Source: Microbacteriaceae bacterium (GTDB lineage Bacteria > Actinomycetota > Actinomycetes > Actinomycetales > Microbacteriaceae). From it: a stretch of 36,525 bases of DNA. Position numbers and translations under genes: made by a program. How positions within the stretch are numbered: position 1 is the stretch's first letter; each line of letters opens with the position of its first letter. The stretch covers positions 1-36,525 of the forward strand of contig JAIXXG010000071.1 of assembly GCA_027490915.1 (NCBI GenBank), in the 5' to 3' direction. Shown here in pieces: positions 1 to 8,321 of this stretch. Under the pieces are notes generated by a model, which saw nothing but the letters and a program-made list of their open reading frames with translations, was not told the origin of the DNA and ran no database searches.

Positions 1-665
1 AGCGCGTCGGAGTCGGCGAACTCGATCGTCGGCAGGTCGCTGGCGCCCTCGAGCTTGACGACGGCGAGGTCGGCGATGGGGTCGCTGCCGACGAGGGTCG
101 CGTCGAAGATGCGGCCGTCAGAGAGCGTGACCCGGATGCTCGGCTCGAGCGTCGCGCCCTCGAGGGTCGCCACGTGGTTGTTGGTGAGCACGTAGCCGTC
201 GTCCGAGAGGATGACGCCGGAGCCGTTGCCCGACGATCCGCCGCCGGCGACGGTGAGGGTCACGACGGCCGGCATCGCCTTGGCGACGACGGCCGTGACC
301 ATCGTGGCGTCGTCGGGGTCGTTGACGGTGATCGTGGCCGGTGCGCTGGGGGCGCCGGAGACGGCTCCGGGCTGCGAGGCGAGCACCGCGGCGACGACAC
401 CGCCGCCGGCGACGCCGCCGATGAGGGCACCGACGGTCAGCATGCCGAGCAGTGGCACGAGGGCCGGCTTCGGCCGCGCGGCGGCGGGGGCCGCGGCGGG
501 CTCGGGGGCGCTCTGCGGCGCGGGCTCTGCGGTCGAGGCCGCCGGCTCAGCCGTTGCCGGGGCCGCGGCGGGCGCCGCGGCTTCTGCCGAGGCAGTCGCC
601 TCTGCCGGTGCGGAGGGTTCGATGACGGGCTCCGGCACCTCGGGGGTCTCGGGGCTGGTGGTCAT
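1..665 (-). CDS. HtrA/DegP-like trypsin-fold serine protease, membrane anchored (partial, C-terminus off the window)
   Basis: A surface quality-control protease of the S1C family, expected to act outside the membrane on misfolded or specific envelope proteins. The visible 221 residues begin with an Ala/Pro/Glu-rich cytoplasmic region (1-66), then one membrane segment (about 67-96), then the start of a chymotrypsin-fold domain. Visible motifs are [20 protein letters not shown] with the catalytic His at 164, and [10 protein letters not shown] with the catalytic Asp at 199. The catalytic GNSG serine and any PDZ domain lie beyond position 1, so activity cannot be judged. The ATG start has AAAGGAG 7 bases upstream and a TAGAAT -10 box about 50 bases upstream. 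The PKD-protein gene lies 99 bases upstream on the same strand. Family certain, specific role unknown. Confidence 0.88.
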   Translation of the reverse strand, partial: MTTSPETPEVPEPVIEPSAPAEATASAEAAAPAAAPATAEPAASTAEPAPQSAPEPAAAPAAARPKPALVPLLGMLTVGALIGGVAGGGVVAAVLASQPGAVSGAPSAPATITVNDPDDATMVTAVVAKAMPAVVTLTVAGGGSSGNGSGVILSDDGYVLTNNHVATLEGATLEPSIRVTLSDGRIFDATLVGSDPIADLAVVKLEGASDLPTIEFADSDA

Positions 666-711
666 GGGAGGGCTCCTTTCGCCGGTGTCAGCGTCCTCCG
701 CAAACCTGTGC

Positions 712-717
712 ATTCTA
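712..717 (-). promoter_or_regulatory. Candidate -10 box of the HtrA-like gene
   Basis: TAGAAT on the minus strand inside a short AT-rich patch in otherwise GC-rich DNA, about 47 bases before the HtrA-like start codon. No convincing -35 box at 17 bases. Confidence 0.4.
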
Positions 718-764
718 TTTGCCGCGCCTTGGTGCCCTCCGACGCTTCGCCCAACCTTCCTTGG

Positions 765-1586
765 TCAGCAGCCGGGGCCGGTCGGGGCCGTCGCGCAGTC
801 GCGGTCGACGAGCACAGTGACCGCCTCGCCAGCGGTCGCGATGAGGTCGTTGGCGGGGCGCACGACGGTTCCGGAGAGCGCACGCCAGCTTCCGCCGGCG
901 AAGCGGTATTCGACGGCGTACTCGACGTCGAGCTCGATCACGTACGTTCCGGATGCCCGGTACACGTGGCTCGTGGGCGTCGCGTCGAACTCGCTCAGGC
1001 CCAGCGCCTGCCAGCTCGCGCCGGGCGTGGTGAGGCGCGCGCTCGTCCCGTCGCCGTACCGCCAGCGGTAGGCGACGGGCGTGAACCGCACCTCGGCCGG
1101 TGCACCCAGCAGCGTGCCCGCGACGACGTGCCGGCTCGTGCTCGCGACGAAATTGGTCGGCAGCCCCACGACCATCCAGCCGTCGGGCTGCATCCACTGC
1201 CGGGGATCCTGCGGGCGGAAGGTCGCGACATCGGCGATCGTGACGCTCGGGATGCCCGGGCTCGCGCTCTCCTCTCCCGGCTTGCCCTGCCCCTCGCCGT
1301 AGCAGAGGCCCGCGAAGACCTCCTCGCACGGCATCGGCGGCAGCGTGGAGATTCCGGTGCCGCCTCCGCCCGAGCCGCCCGACCCGCCTCCGGAGCCGCC
1401 CGGCGACCCGCCGACCGTCAGCTCACCCTCGAGGGTCGCGCCGTCCTCCTGCACGCTGCCACCAACGTCGGGGCACCCGCCGATCGCGACCACGTCGACA
1501 CAACCGCTTGCTTCACCGATTGCGGCATTAATCGGCAAGCCTCCGACGGCGAAGGACAGGGAAAGCGCAACGACTATTGGTCGCAT
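765..1586 (-). CDS. Secreted PKD-domain protein, function unknown
   Basis: A 273-residue exported protein if started at the ATG at 1586. The N-terminus (MRPIVVALSLSFAVGGLP) looks like a signal peptide. A Gly/Ser linker at about residues 55-72 follows. The C-terminal half contains a PKD-like fold: YRWRYGDGTSARL, then TSHVYRASGTYVIELDVEY, matching the W-x-F/Y-GDG ... HxYxxxGxYxVxLxV pattern of PKD domains. Several Cys residues suggest disulfides outside the cell. An ATG at 1604 is possible, but the 1586 start has AGGGAG just upstream and overlaps the end of the upstream lipoprotein gene by 13 bases, which suggests translational coupling. PKD domains often bind sugars or proteins; no enzyme motif is visible. 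Confidence 0.75.
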   Translation of the reverse strand: MRPIVVALSLSFAVGGLPINAAIGEASGCVDVVAIGGCPDVGGSVQEDGATLEGELTVGGSPGGSGGGSGGSGGGGTGISTLPPMPCEEVFAGLCYGEGQGKPGEESASPGIPSVTIADVATFRPQDPRQWMQPDGWMVVGLPTNFVASTSRHVVAGTLLGAPAEVRFTPVAYRWRYGDGTSARLTTPGASWQALGLSEFDATPTSHVYRASGTYVIELDVEYAVEYRFAGGSWRALSGTVVRPANDLIATAGEAVTVLVDRDCATAPTGPGC

Positions 1587-2134
1587 ACATCTCCCTGCGG
1601 CCATGAGTCGCTACGTGCAACGAGAAGACCGCCGGATGCCGCCTGCGAGACAAGGGTTACCTCAAGTGGCACTAGCTCAGACCGATCCGAGGGCGTGACG
1701 TCCTGGCCCTCTGCGTCAAGCAATAGGGCACCAGAGACATCCAGGCACACATAGATCGCGACTTCCGCACCCTCTCCTGTGTGAGCCCATTGCTGGAGCA
1801 CCACACCTTGAATGCGTGTCGAGCCCACAGTCCGCAAGCCATCACGGCGCAGGACCGAGACCGCCTCCGACACCTCGCGGTAGTACTCCGAGGTTGTAAG
1901 GGGCGAGAGCTCTGCCATGTCAACACTGGGATTGGCGGTAACGGCGTTCGACACAGCCAGGTACTCCTCGTACGCCGCCGTCGCCGCCGCGAGCGCCTCC
2001 TCGTCAGAAGCGAAGAGCGGCTCGCCCGACGCCGACGGCTCGGGCGGGGGCAGGCGCGTCGACGGGGTGCAGCCGCCGAGGGCGGCCGCGAGCAGCAGGA
2101 GCGGGACGAGAGCGAGGGCGAGCGGGCGCGGCAT
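1574..2134 (-). CDS. Small lipoprotein, function unknown
   Basis: A 186-residue lipoprotein. The signal peptide MPRPLALALVPLLLLAAALGGC carries a lipobox (LGGC), with Cys 22 as the lipidation site. A low-complexity Pro/Ser linker and a domain of about 150 residues follow, containing ATAAYEEYLAVSNAVTA and SEYYREVSEAVSVLRRDGLR. This resembles uncharacterised actinobacterial lipoproteins often paired with PKD proteins (recalled, not searched). A TACCGT box lies exactly 6 bases before the ATG, so the transcript is probably leaderless. The stop overlaps the start of the PKD gene. The second half and the start of the PKD gene look clearly less GC-rich than the surroundings. Confidence 0.72.
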   Translation of the reverse strand: MPRPLALALVPLLLLAAALGGCTPSTRLPPPEPSASGEPLFASDEEALAAATAAYEEYLAVSNAVTANPSVDMAELSPLTTSEYYREVSEAVSVLRRDGLRTVGSTRIQGVVLQQWAHTGEGAEVAIYVCLDVSGALLLDAEGQDVTPSDRSELVPLEVTLVSQAASGGLLVARSDSWPQGDVCDQ

Positions 2135-2140
2135 GGGTCG

Positions 2141-2146
2141 ACGGTA
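2141..2146 (-). promoter_or_regulatory. Leaderless -10 box of the lipoprotein gene
   Basis: TACCGT, then six bases, then ATG. This is the spacing expected when transcription starts at or next to the start codon. Confidence 0.5.
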
Positions 2147-2181
2147 GGGCGCGCGCGAGCATCCCGGTGCGATGTGTCCAC

Positions 2182-2231
2182 ACGGGCGATCGGGCCCGTT
2201 TGTACCCCGCTGCTGTCCCCCGAAAACGGGG
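2182..2231. promoter_or_regulatory. Two inverted repeats between the divergent lipoprotein and TetR genes
   Basis: ACGGGC/GCCCGT (2182-2187 and 2194-2199) and CCCCG-AAAA-CGGGG (2218-2231) lie between the two divergent start codons. Either may be an operator, perhaps for the TetR protein itself. No experiment or known site supports this. Confidence 0.35.
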
Positions 2232-2256
2232 TGCACAGAATCGTCTGCCGCCCGCC

Positions 2257-2262
2257 TACACT
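2257..2262 (+). promoter_or_regulatory. Candidate -10 box of the TetR gene
   Basis: TACACT about 41 bases upstream of the ATG, giving a leader of about 35 bases with a GGGGGA ribosome-binding sequence. Confidence 0.42.
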
Positions 2263-2303
2263 GGGCGAACCACCTCCCACCACCACCCGGGGGATACTCC
2301 GCA

Positions 2304-2951
2304 ATGACGAAGGCGAACCTCACCGATGTCGAGATCGTTCTCGACGCCGCGAGCGACCTGATCCAGAACGACGGCTACGCCGCCGTGACCCTGCCCGCCA
2401 TCGCGCTGCGCGCCGGCGTGAGCGTCGAGGAGGTCGAGGCGATGTTCCCGACCGCCAACGACGCCATGGTCGCGATGCTGAACCGCGAGTTCCACGGCAT
2501 GTACGGGCTCATCGTGCAGAACATCGAGCGCGACCCGCGAGGTGGACTGCTGTCGCGCATGTACACCTACATCCTCAGCGCGGTGTACGAGCGGCCGCTC
2601 GCGAAGACGCTCTTCGTCATCGACCGCGAGGCCCTCAACTCGATAATGCGCAATGGCAGCAGCTACGCGTACACCCCCAGCATCGGCATCCGCGGAGAGC
2701 TCATCGAGGCGCTGCAGGCGGCCGGCATGGTGCGGCCCGATGTGGATGCGCGGCAGGTGTCGAGCATCCTGTCAGCCGTCTCGGCGGGCCTCGCCCTGAC
2801 GGCGCCGCACGACGACCTCGGGCTCATCATCGATGGGCTCTCGACGTTGCTGTCGCGCGGCGTCGACGCCGATGTGGCCGACACCAGCCCCGGCAAGGCG
2901 GCGTTCTTCGACTGGGCGACGAAGCTCACCCTGCCGAAGGCGGAGGCTTAG
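2304..2951 (+). CDS. TetR-family transcriptional regulator
   Basis: A 215-residue one-component regulator. Residues about 8-53 form the TetR helix-turn-helix: a helix (VEIVLDAASDLIQNDGYAAV), then TLPAIALRAGVSVEEVEAMF, the typical sequence around the recognition helix. The remaining 160 residues are an all-helical ligand-binding and dimerisation domain. The ligand cannot be predicted. Its stop codon overlaps the stop of the convergent 147-residue PAS-like gene by 4 bases. Divergent to the lipoprotein gene, so likely targets are that promoter region or its own. Confidence 0.88.
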   Translation: MTKANLTDVEIVLDAASDLIQNDGYAAVTLPAIALRAGVSVEEVEAMFPTANDAMVAMLNREFHGMYGLIVQNIERDPRGGLLSRMYTYILSAVYERPLAKTLFVIDREALNSIMRNGSSYAYTPSIGIRGELIEALQAAGMVRPDVDARQVSSILSAVSAGLALTAPHDDLGLIIDGLSTLLSRGVDADVADTSPGKAAFFDWATKLTLPKAEA

Positions 2952-3391
2952 GCCGCGACCGGAAACCGGAGGGCGCCCGACTCGGCGTCCACCATCACGG
3001 CGAGGGCCCCGATGATGGGGCGCGCGTCGCTCAGGGTGTCGCGCAGCGGGTGCAGCTCGATGGAGCGCGCGGCCGCCTTGGCACGACCGCCGCGCCACGG
3101 CCAGATGGTCTGGCTGCGACCGTTGAGCACCTGAGCCCAGGCCAGTTCGATCTCGGTCGCGGCGAGGCCGCCGACCAGACGGGTGACAGGCGCGCCGAGC
3201 AGCGGGGCGGCGCTCGCAGCGCCGCAGTCGACGAGGCGGCCAGTGATGTCGACGAGGAACCAGGATGTCCCGGCGTTGCCGACGTGATCGTAGAGCCCGT
3301 TGAGCACGACCGAGAAGCGCAGCACCAGCGCATCGACCGAAGTGGTCGTTCCCGCGTTGATCCAGTCGACCGAGCTCGGGGTCTCGTCCAT
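2948..3391 (-). CDS. 147-residue PAS-like protein, function unknown
   Basis: A soluble protein with no membrane segment or signal peptide. The part SWFLVDITGRLVDCGAASAAPLLGAPVTRLVGG resembles the core of a PAS sensor domain (strand, D-x-x-G turn, helical stretch ending with LLGxPV). The end (IGALAVMVDAESGALR) fits closing strands. No output domain is attached. The ATG at 3391 has GAGGAGA 5 bases upstream. It ends tail to tail with the TetR gene and lies divergent to the c-di-GMP-linked glycosyltransferase gene, so it could be a small sensor partner in that block. The PAS assignment is from pattern only. Confidence 0.6.
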   Translation of the reverse strand: MDETPSSVDWINAGTTTSVDALVLRFSVVLNGLYDHVGNAGTSWFLVDITGRLVDCGAASAAPLLGAPVTRLVGGLAATEIELAWAQVLNGRSQTIWPWRGGRAKAAARSIELHPLRDTLSDARPIIGALAVMVDAESGALRFPVAA

Positions 3392-3577
3392 GGTGGTCTC
3401 CTCGAAGTGCGTGCGCGGCGGGGGTCGCCGCGAGTGATGCGTCGGCGGCCGGGCGCGGTGCGTCCGGCCGCCGACACTGCACGTCCCGCTCTGGGGGGGA
3501 TGGAGGGGCTGCGTGCCACTACCAGGGTGACGGGGCCGCGCAGAACCGGCAAACGGCCGACACGCGGGCTCTTCGCT

Positions 3578-3606
3578 TTGCGTCAAGGGAGCACCTCCTC
3601 GATAGT
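3578..3606 (+). promoter_or_regulatory. Candidate promoter of the glycosyltransferase gene
   Basis: TTGCGT (3578-3583), a 17-base spacer, and GATAGT (3601-3606), followed by an 80-90-base leader to the ATG at 3696. No other gene was seen in the 304 bases between 3391 and 3696; this promoter is the only signal found there. Confidence 0.45.
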
Positions 3607-3695
3607 GAACGGGTTTCGCTGGCGCGCGACCATGGAGGCGGTCGTCGGAGGCGGGCCAGCGCGGCCCGCGCGCGACGCCCGGAAGGACGCTGTCG

Positions 3696-5969
3696 ATGAT
3701 CCCCCGCGGAACCGTCGTGACGGGCCCCTACGCCCCCATCCCCTCCTCCGTCACCCGCACCTCGCTGCGGCTCGGCAGCTGGTTCCAGCGCCACGACGGT
3801 GCGGCGCGAGCGCTCGCGACCCTGGCCGTCGCGCTGGGTGCCGTGTACCTCGCATGGCGCGTCGTCGCCACCTCGGCCGGGGTCGCCCCCGGGCTCTTCT
3901 GGCCGCTGCTCGCCGCTGAGGCGGTCGGCTATGCGAGCTTCGTCATCATGGTCGTCGAGACGTGGCGGCTGCCACCGACACCGCGCCTGCCGGCGCTCGA
4001 CCTCGCGGTCGACATCGTGATCGCCACCTACAACGAAGACGTCGACATCGTCGAGCCGACGGTCATCGGGGCGCTCGCGGTGCGCGGCCGCACCACGGTG
4101 TACCTGTGCGACGACGGACGCCGACCCGAGATGCGGGCGCTCGCCGAACGGCTCGGAGCGGTGTACGTGACGCGCCCGGACAATGCGCACGCGAAGGCGG
4201 GCAACATCAACGCCGTGCTGCCGCGCCTGCAGGGCGACCTGCTGCTCGTGCTCGACGCCGACCATGTGGCCGCGCCGGACATCCTGGAGGCCATGACCGG
4301 CTATTTCGCCGATGATCGCGTGGCCCTCGTGCAGTCGGCCCACTCGTTCCGCAACCACAACTCGGTCATGCACCACGAGTCGGGCCGGCACGAGCAGTCG
4401 CTGTTCTTCGACGTGCTGCTGCCCGGCCGCAACCGGCTCGGCTCGGTCTTCTGGTGCGGATCAGCGGCGGTCATCCGGCTGAGCGCGCTGCGGGAGGTGG
4501 GAGGCATCGCCACGGTCACCTCGACCGAGGACTTCGAGACCTCGCTGCTGCTGCAGAAGGCCGGCTACAGCCTGCTGTACCACAACGAGCACCTGATCCA
4601 GGGGCTCGCCCCGGACAACCTGGCCGCCTACTCGGTGCAGCGCGCCCGCTGGGCCGAGGGCACCCTCTCGGCGTTCCACTGGCGGTTGCGCATGCCGTTC
4701 GGGCGAGGCCTGCGCCCGTCGCAGAAGCTCTCGTACGTCGGAACCCTGCTGCACTACCTGACTCCGCTGCAGCGCCTGACCTTCGCCGTCTACGTCGTGC
4801 TGGTGGGTGCGCTCGGTGCGATCCCGGTCGCGATGCCGGGCATCGAGGGGGTCGCGTTCTGGGCACTCTGGATGCTCGTCGCGGGCCTCACGGCGACCGC
4901 CCTGCATCGGGGTGTCACCGGGCGGGTCGAGGGCGTTCGATCGCTCATGCTCACGCTCGAGCCGCACCTGCGCGCCCTGCCGGCTCTCATCAGCCGCCGC
5001 CCCATGCGTTTTCACGTCACCCCGAAGAACGAGCCGGATCTCGGCGGCTGGGAGGCCGTGCGGTTCGTGCGGCTTCCGCTGGTGGTCGCGCTCGCGCTGC
5101 TGGCTATTCTCGTCGCGCGCGGGGTCGACACCACGGTGATAGCGTTCGGCGGGCAGGGTGTGCTGCCGCCGCTCTCGCTCGCGGCGTTCGCGGTGATCAG
5201 CGTTTTCAGCGTGCTCGACATCGCCGTGACCCTGCAGCTCGCCGTGCGCGCCCATCGGCGACGTCAGCACCGCACGCTGTGGCGCTTTCCCGTCTCGCTG
5301 CCGGCCCGGGTCGACGGCACGGTCGGTCAGTGCGTCGACCTGCACCAGCGCGGCGCGGCGATCGTGGTCGAGCGGTCGGTCGCCGAGCTGGCGACCCAGG
5401 TCGAGATCGAGGTGGAGTGCCGCGCGCTGGACGGCAGTCCGACCCCGGCTCGCGGTGTGCTGACGATCACCTCGCGCTCGGCGATCGGCCCGTCCGGCGC
5501 TCGCGTGCGCATCGGGGGTCCGGTCACCTGGCACGACGACGCGTCGCGCGACCGGGTCAGCGCGCACTGCTACGTCGTCGAGCCCTACCAGGCCCGCAAC
5601 CGGGTGTGGATGCGCCGCGCACCGCGCGTGCCGGTCAGCCTCACCGCGACCATCGGTGCGAGCGACTCGACGTGCGTGGACGTGAGCATCGGCGGCGCCG
5701 CGTTCCTCACCCGATCAACCGATGTCGCGCTGCATCAGCGCCTGCCGATCGAGCTGGTGCTCGACCGCGGCGAGCGCGTGAGCGGCCAGCTGCAGGTGCG
5801 CAACGTCACCGCAGTCAGCGACGGCATGCTGCGGATCGGTGGGGTTGCCGACTGGAGCCACACCGCCTGGCTCACGCGGTACGGGGCAGTGGTTCACGCA
5901 CCCGAGTCGCGGGGGCGCACCCGGGCTGCGTCGCGGCGCAGCGCGAGCGCGGCGCTCAGCGGCCGCTGA
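3696..5969 (+). CDS. BcsA-like membrane glycosyltransferase (family GT2) with two PilZ domains
   Basis: A processive polysaccharide synthase of 757 residues in the cytoplasmic membrane, resembling cellulose synthase subunit A. Membrane helices lie at about 40-60 and 65-88, with more at about 350-400 and 455-515. The catalytic domain has DDG (139-141), DAD (187-189), TED (277-279) and QRARW (315-319), matching the D, DxD, TED, QxxRW set of GT2 synthases. The C-terminus has two PilZ-like domains. The second is canonical for c-di-GMP binding (R640-R644 as RxxxR, D662-G667 as DxSxxG). The first keeps RxxxR (526-530), but the Ser of DxSxxG is His 550. No bcsB or export partner is adjacent, so the polymer is unknown. 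It is convergent with the c-di-GMP phosphodiesterase gene, overlapping it by 14 bases. Confidence 0.87.
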   Translation: MIPRGTVVTGPYAPIPSSVTRTSLRLGSWFQRHDGAARALATLAVALGAVYLAWRVVATSAGVAPGLFWPLLAAEAVGYASFVIMVVETWRLPPTPRLPALDLAVDIVIATYNEDVDIVEPTVIGALAVRGRTTVYLCDDGRRPEMRALAERLGAVYVTRPDNAHAKAGNINAVLPRLQGDLLLVLDADHVAAPDILEAMTGYFADDRVALVQSAHSFRNHNSVMHHESGRHEQSLFFDVLLPGRNRLGSVFWCGSAAVIRLSALREVGGIATVTSTEDFETSLLLQKAGYSLLYHNEHLIQGLAPDNLAAYSVQRARWAEGTLSAFHWRLRMPFGRGLRPSQKLSYVGTLLHYLTPLQRLTFAVYVVLVGALGAIPVAMPGIEGVAFWALWMLVAGLTATALHRGVTGRVEGVRSLMLTLEPHLRALPALISRRPMRFHVTPKNEPDLGGWEAVRFVRLPLVVALALLAILVARGVDTTVIAFGGQGVLPPLSLAAFAVISVFSVLDIAVTLQLAVRAHRRRQHRTLWRFPVSLPARVDGTVGQCVDLHQRGAAIVVERSVAELATQVEIEVECRALDGSPTPARGVLTITSRSAIGPSGARVRIGGPVTWHDDASRDRVSAHCYVVEPYQARNRVWMRRAPRVPVSLTATIGASDSTCVDVSIGGAAFLTRSTDVALHQRLPIELVLDRGERVSGQLQVRNVTAVSDGMLRIGGVADWSHTAWLTRYGAVVHAPESRGRTRAASRRSASAALSGR

Positions 5970-5971
5970 GC
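5954..5971. repeat. 18-bp perfect palindrome spanning both convergent stop codons
   Basis: GCTCAGCGG joined directly to CCGCTGAGC. It contains the TGA stop of the glycosyltransferase and the TGA stop of the phosphodiesterase on opposite strands, so both proteins end in Leu-Ser-Gly-Arg. It has no loop or T-run, so it is not a standard terminator. Confidence 0.8.
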
Positions 5972-8313
5972 ATCGCTGAGCGCTCGGCCGCCCAGCCGGC
6001 GATCTCGTCGATCGGCATCGCCTTCGCCGCCCACCAGCCCTGCCCGTAGCGCACGCCGAGCTCGCGCAGCTGCGCGGCGAGCTCGTCGGTCTCGATGCCC
6101 TCGGCCGTGACGTCGAGGTCGAGCGTGCTCGCGATCGACAGGATGTCGCGGATGATCGCCGCTTGCTGAGCGTCGAGCTGCGGGTCGGGCAGGAAGCTGC
6201 GGTCGAGCTTGAGCACGTCGAGCGGCAGGGTGCTCGCCTGCGCGAGGCTCGAGTACCCGGTGCCGAAATCGTCGAGCGCGACCCGCACGCCCCGGGCACG
6301 CAGGCTCTCGAGCTGCTCCAGGGCTCCCTCGCCGACGAGCAGCGCATGCTCGGTGATCTCGACCACGAGGGAGGTGAGCGGCAGGCCGGTGCGCTCGGCG
6401 GCGTTGACGAGGTAGTCGGCGAGCGTGGGCTCCGCCAGCTGCGCCGCATCGAGGTTGATCGACACCGCGATCCCCTCCAGCGCGCCCGCTGCGGCCGCGC
6501 GCTCCGCACCCCAGGCGGTCAGCGTGCCGTCGATGATCTGCCAGCCCAGCTCGACCGTCAGCCCCGCGCGGGCGATCGCCGGCAGAAACTCGTCCGGCCG
6601 CACGAGCCCGACCCCGGGCCGGTTCCAGCGCACGAGGGCCTCGCACGCGGCAATAGCTCCGGACTCGAGATCGATGATCGGCTGCACATGGGTGACGAAC
6701 TCGCCCGAGCGCAGGGCCGACCGCAGGGCCGACTCCTCGCGCATCGCGTCCAGCAGATGCGCGTCGCGGTCGGGAACGAAGTACCGCACGGCCGGGCGCG
6801 GCTCGGTCGCCTGCGCCGCGGCGAGTGCGGCGGCGGCGCGCTGCACGAGGGCATCCGGATGCGGGGCCCCTGCCGTCTCGACGGCCGCGCCGATCGTGGC
6901 CGAGACGGCCACCTGCTCGCCCGAGACTTCGTGCAGGCGCGTGAGGACGGTCGAGAGCGCGGCGATGGCCCGGTCGGCGTCGACGGCGGTGGGGTACGAC
7001 CCGACGACGGCGAACTCGTCGGCCGACAGCCGCAGCACCTCGGCCGTCGTGCTGATCTGCTCGACGAGCGCTCGGGCGACCGTGACGAGCAGGCGGTCGC
7101 CCTCCGCGGGCCCGTAGGCGAGGTTGAAGTCGGCGAAGCGATTGATGTCGACGAGCGCGAGCGCGACGGCACCCTGGCCGGCCTCCGCGCGGAGCGACCG
7201 TGCCCGCTCGGTCGCGGCGGCCACCGCGGGCTGCAGGTGCTCGCGGTTCGGCAGCTGGGTGAGGGCATCGAAGCGGCGGGCCTGATCGAGGGCGTGCTCG
7301 CGGTGGTCGCGCACGTGCACGAGGTGCAGGATCTCGTTGACGCGGTCGATCGCCGCGAGGGCATCCTCGTCGTCGAGGCCATCGTGCGCGCCGTCGGCTG
7401 GGGCCTCGGCATCGGAAGGGACGTGCTCGTCGCGCACGCGCTCGAGTCGAACGGGCGCGTCCTGCTGCTCGATGACCTGCACGGTGAGACCCGGTGCCAG
7501 CTCGGCGAGGTCGGCGAGGGCCGTGCGCATGATCGTCGGGGTCTCGACCCCGGCGGCGACCGCCTCGCTCCATGCTCCCGCGCGATCGGCGAGTCGCTGT
7601 CGCAGCTCCAGGCGCCGTCGAGCCTGCTCGAGACGGGCCGTCTCGGCGCGCAGCCGCTCCGAGGCCTCCCGGTAGGTCGATCTCAGATCGGCGGCGATCC
7701 AGCCGGCCAGCCCCGCGCCGAGCAGGATGATGAGACCGGCGAGGATCGCCTGGGTCTGCTCGGTGATCGCCCGCCGGTTGATCGCCTCGGCGGCCTGTGC
7801 GCGGCGGACCTCCTGGTACACCGTGCTCAGCTCCCGCGTTCGCACCTCGAACTCATCGACGACAGTGTCGGCCGACCGGCGCTGCGCGAGACGCTGCTCG
7901 ACGGTTCCGTCGACGAGCGAGCGCACGAGCCCATCGATCTGCAGGAGGCTCGACCGAAATGCAAGGTCCGTCAACTCGTACGTGGTCACGTCAGAGACGG
8001 TGCGCACCTGAAGGCGCTGGCCCAGCAACGCCCGCGCGATCTGCACATCACGAGCGGTTGCGCCGCCACGGGCCCAGCGGTCTAGCTCGAGGATCACGCC
8101 GAACGATTCCCGCTGCACCAGCGTCACTGCGCTGCCATCCGCCTCCTCGCTGTAGAGGCCCTGCAGCTCGTCATCGTGCGCGGCCACGGAGATGACCGAC
8201 GTCAGCAGCAGCGAGACGACCGCGGCCATGAGCACGCCGAGCAGACCGTACTGCCGACGCTTCAGGCCGAGCAGCCGGCTGCCGCGCGCCATCTCTCCGC
8301 CCCCGGATTCCAT
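5956..8313 (-). CDS. Membrane GGDEF-EAL protein: predicted c-di-GMP phosphodiesterase with extracytoplasmic sensor (DcpA-like layout)
   Basis: A 785-residue protein predicted to cleave c-di-GMP to pGpG. One membrane helix (about 22-46), an extracytoplasmic helical domain of about 140 residues, a second helix (about 188-208), then a coiled-coil-like linker (215-245) and cytoplasmic domains. The GGDEF domain has SADEF (430-434) in place of GGDEF, so it is probably not a cyclase. The EAL domain looks complete: EAL 558-560, N620, E652, DDFGTG 681-686, K702, E738. The ATG at 8313 is 8 bases after the stop of the sulfite-oxidase-fold lipoprotein gene, so the two are co-transcribed; the lipoprotein is the likely outside partner of the sensor domain. 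Alternative: the GGDEF domain is an allosteric GTP-binding module. Confidence 0.88.
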   Translation of the reverse strand: MESGGGEMARGSRLLGLKRRQYGLLGVLMAAVVSLLLTSVISVAAHDDELQGLYSEEADGSAVTLVQRESFGVILELDRWARGGATARDVQIARALLGQRLQVRTVSDVTTYELTDLAFRSSLLQIDGLVRSLVDGTVEQRLAQRRSADTVVDEFEVRTRELSTVYQEVRRAQAAEAINRRAITEQTQAILAGLIILLGAGLAGWIAADLRSTYREASERLRAETARLEQARRRLELRQRLADRAGAWSEAVAAGVETPTIMRTALADLAELAPGLTVQVIEQQDAPVRLERVRDEHVPSDAEAPADGAHDGLDDEDALAAIDRVNEILHLVHVRDHREHALDQARRFDALTQLPNREHLQPAVAAATERARSLRAEAGQGAVALALVDINRFADFNLAYGPAEGDRLLVTVARALVEQISTTAEVLRLSADEFAVVGSYPTAVDADRAIAALSTVLTRLHEVSGEQVAVSATIGAAVETAGAPHPDALVQRAAAALAAAQATEPRPAVRYFVPDRDAHLLDAMREESALRSALRSGEFVTHVQPIIDLESGAIAACEALVRWNRPGVGLVRPDEFLPAIARAGLTVELGWQIIDGTLTAWGAERAAAAGALEGIAVSINLDAAQLAEPTLADYLVNAAERTGLPLTSLVVEITEHALLVGEGALEQLESLRARGVRVALDDFGTGYSSLAQASTLPLDVLKLDRSFLPDPQLDAQQAAIIRDILSIASTLDLDVTAEGIETDELAAQLRELGVRYGQGWWAAKAMPIDEIAGWAAERSAMLSGR

Positions 8314-8321
8314 GTGCTCGC

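Noticed and set aside
1781-3919. A 712-codon rightward reading frame over the lipoprotein, TetR and PAS-like genes
   Set aside because: The product is Arg/Gly/Asp-rich without any domain, there is no ribosome-binding site, and well-supported genes with family motifs occupy the same DNA in other frames. It is an open-frame shadow of high GC.
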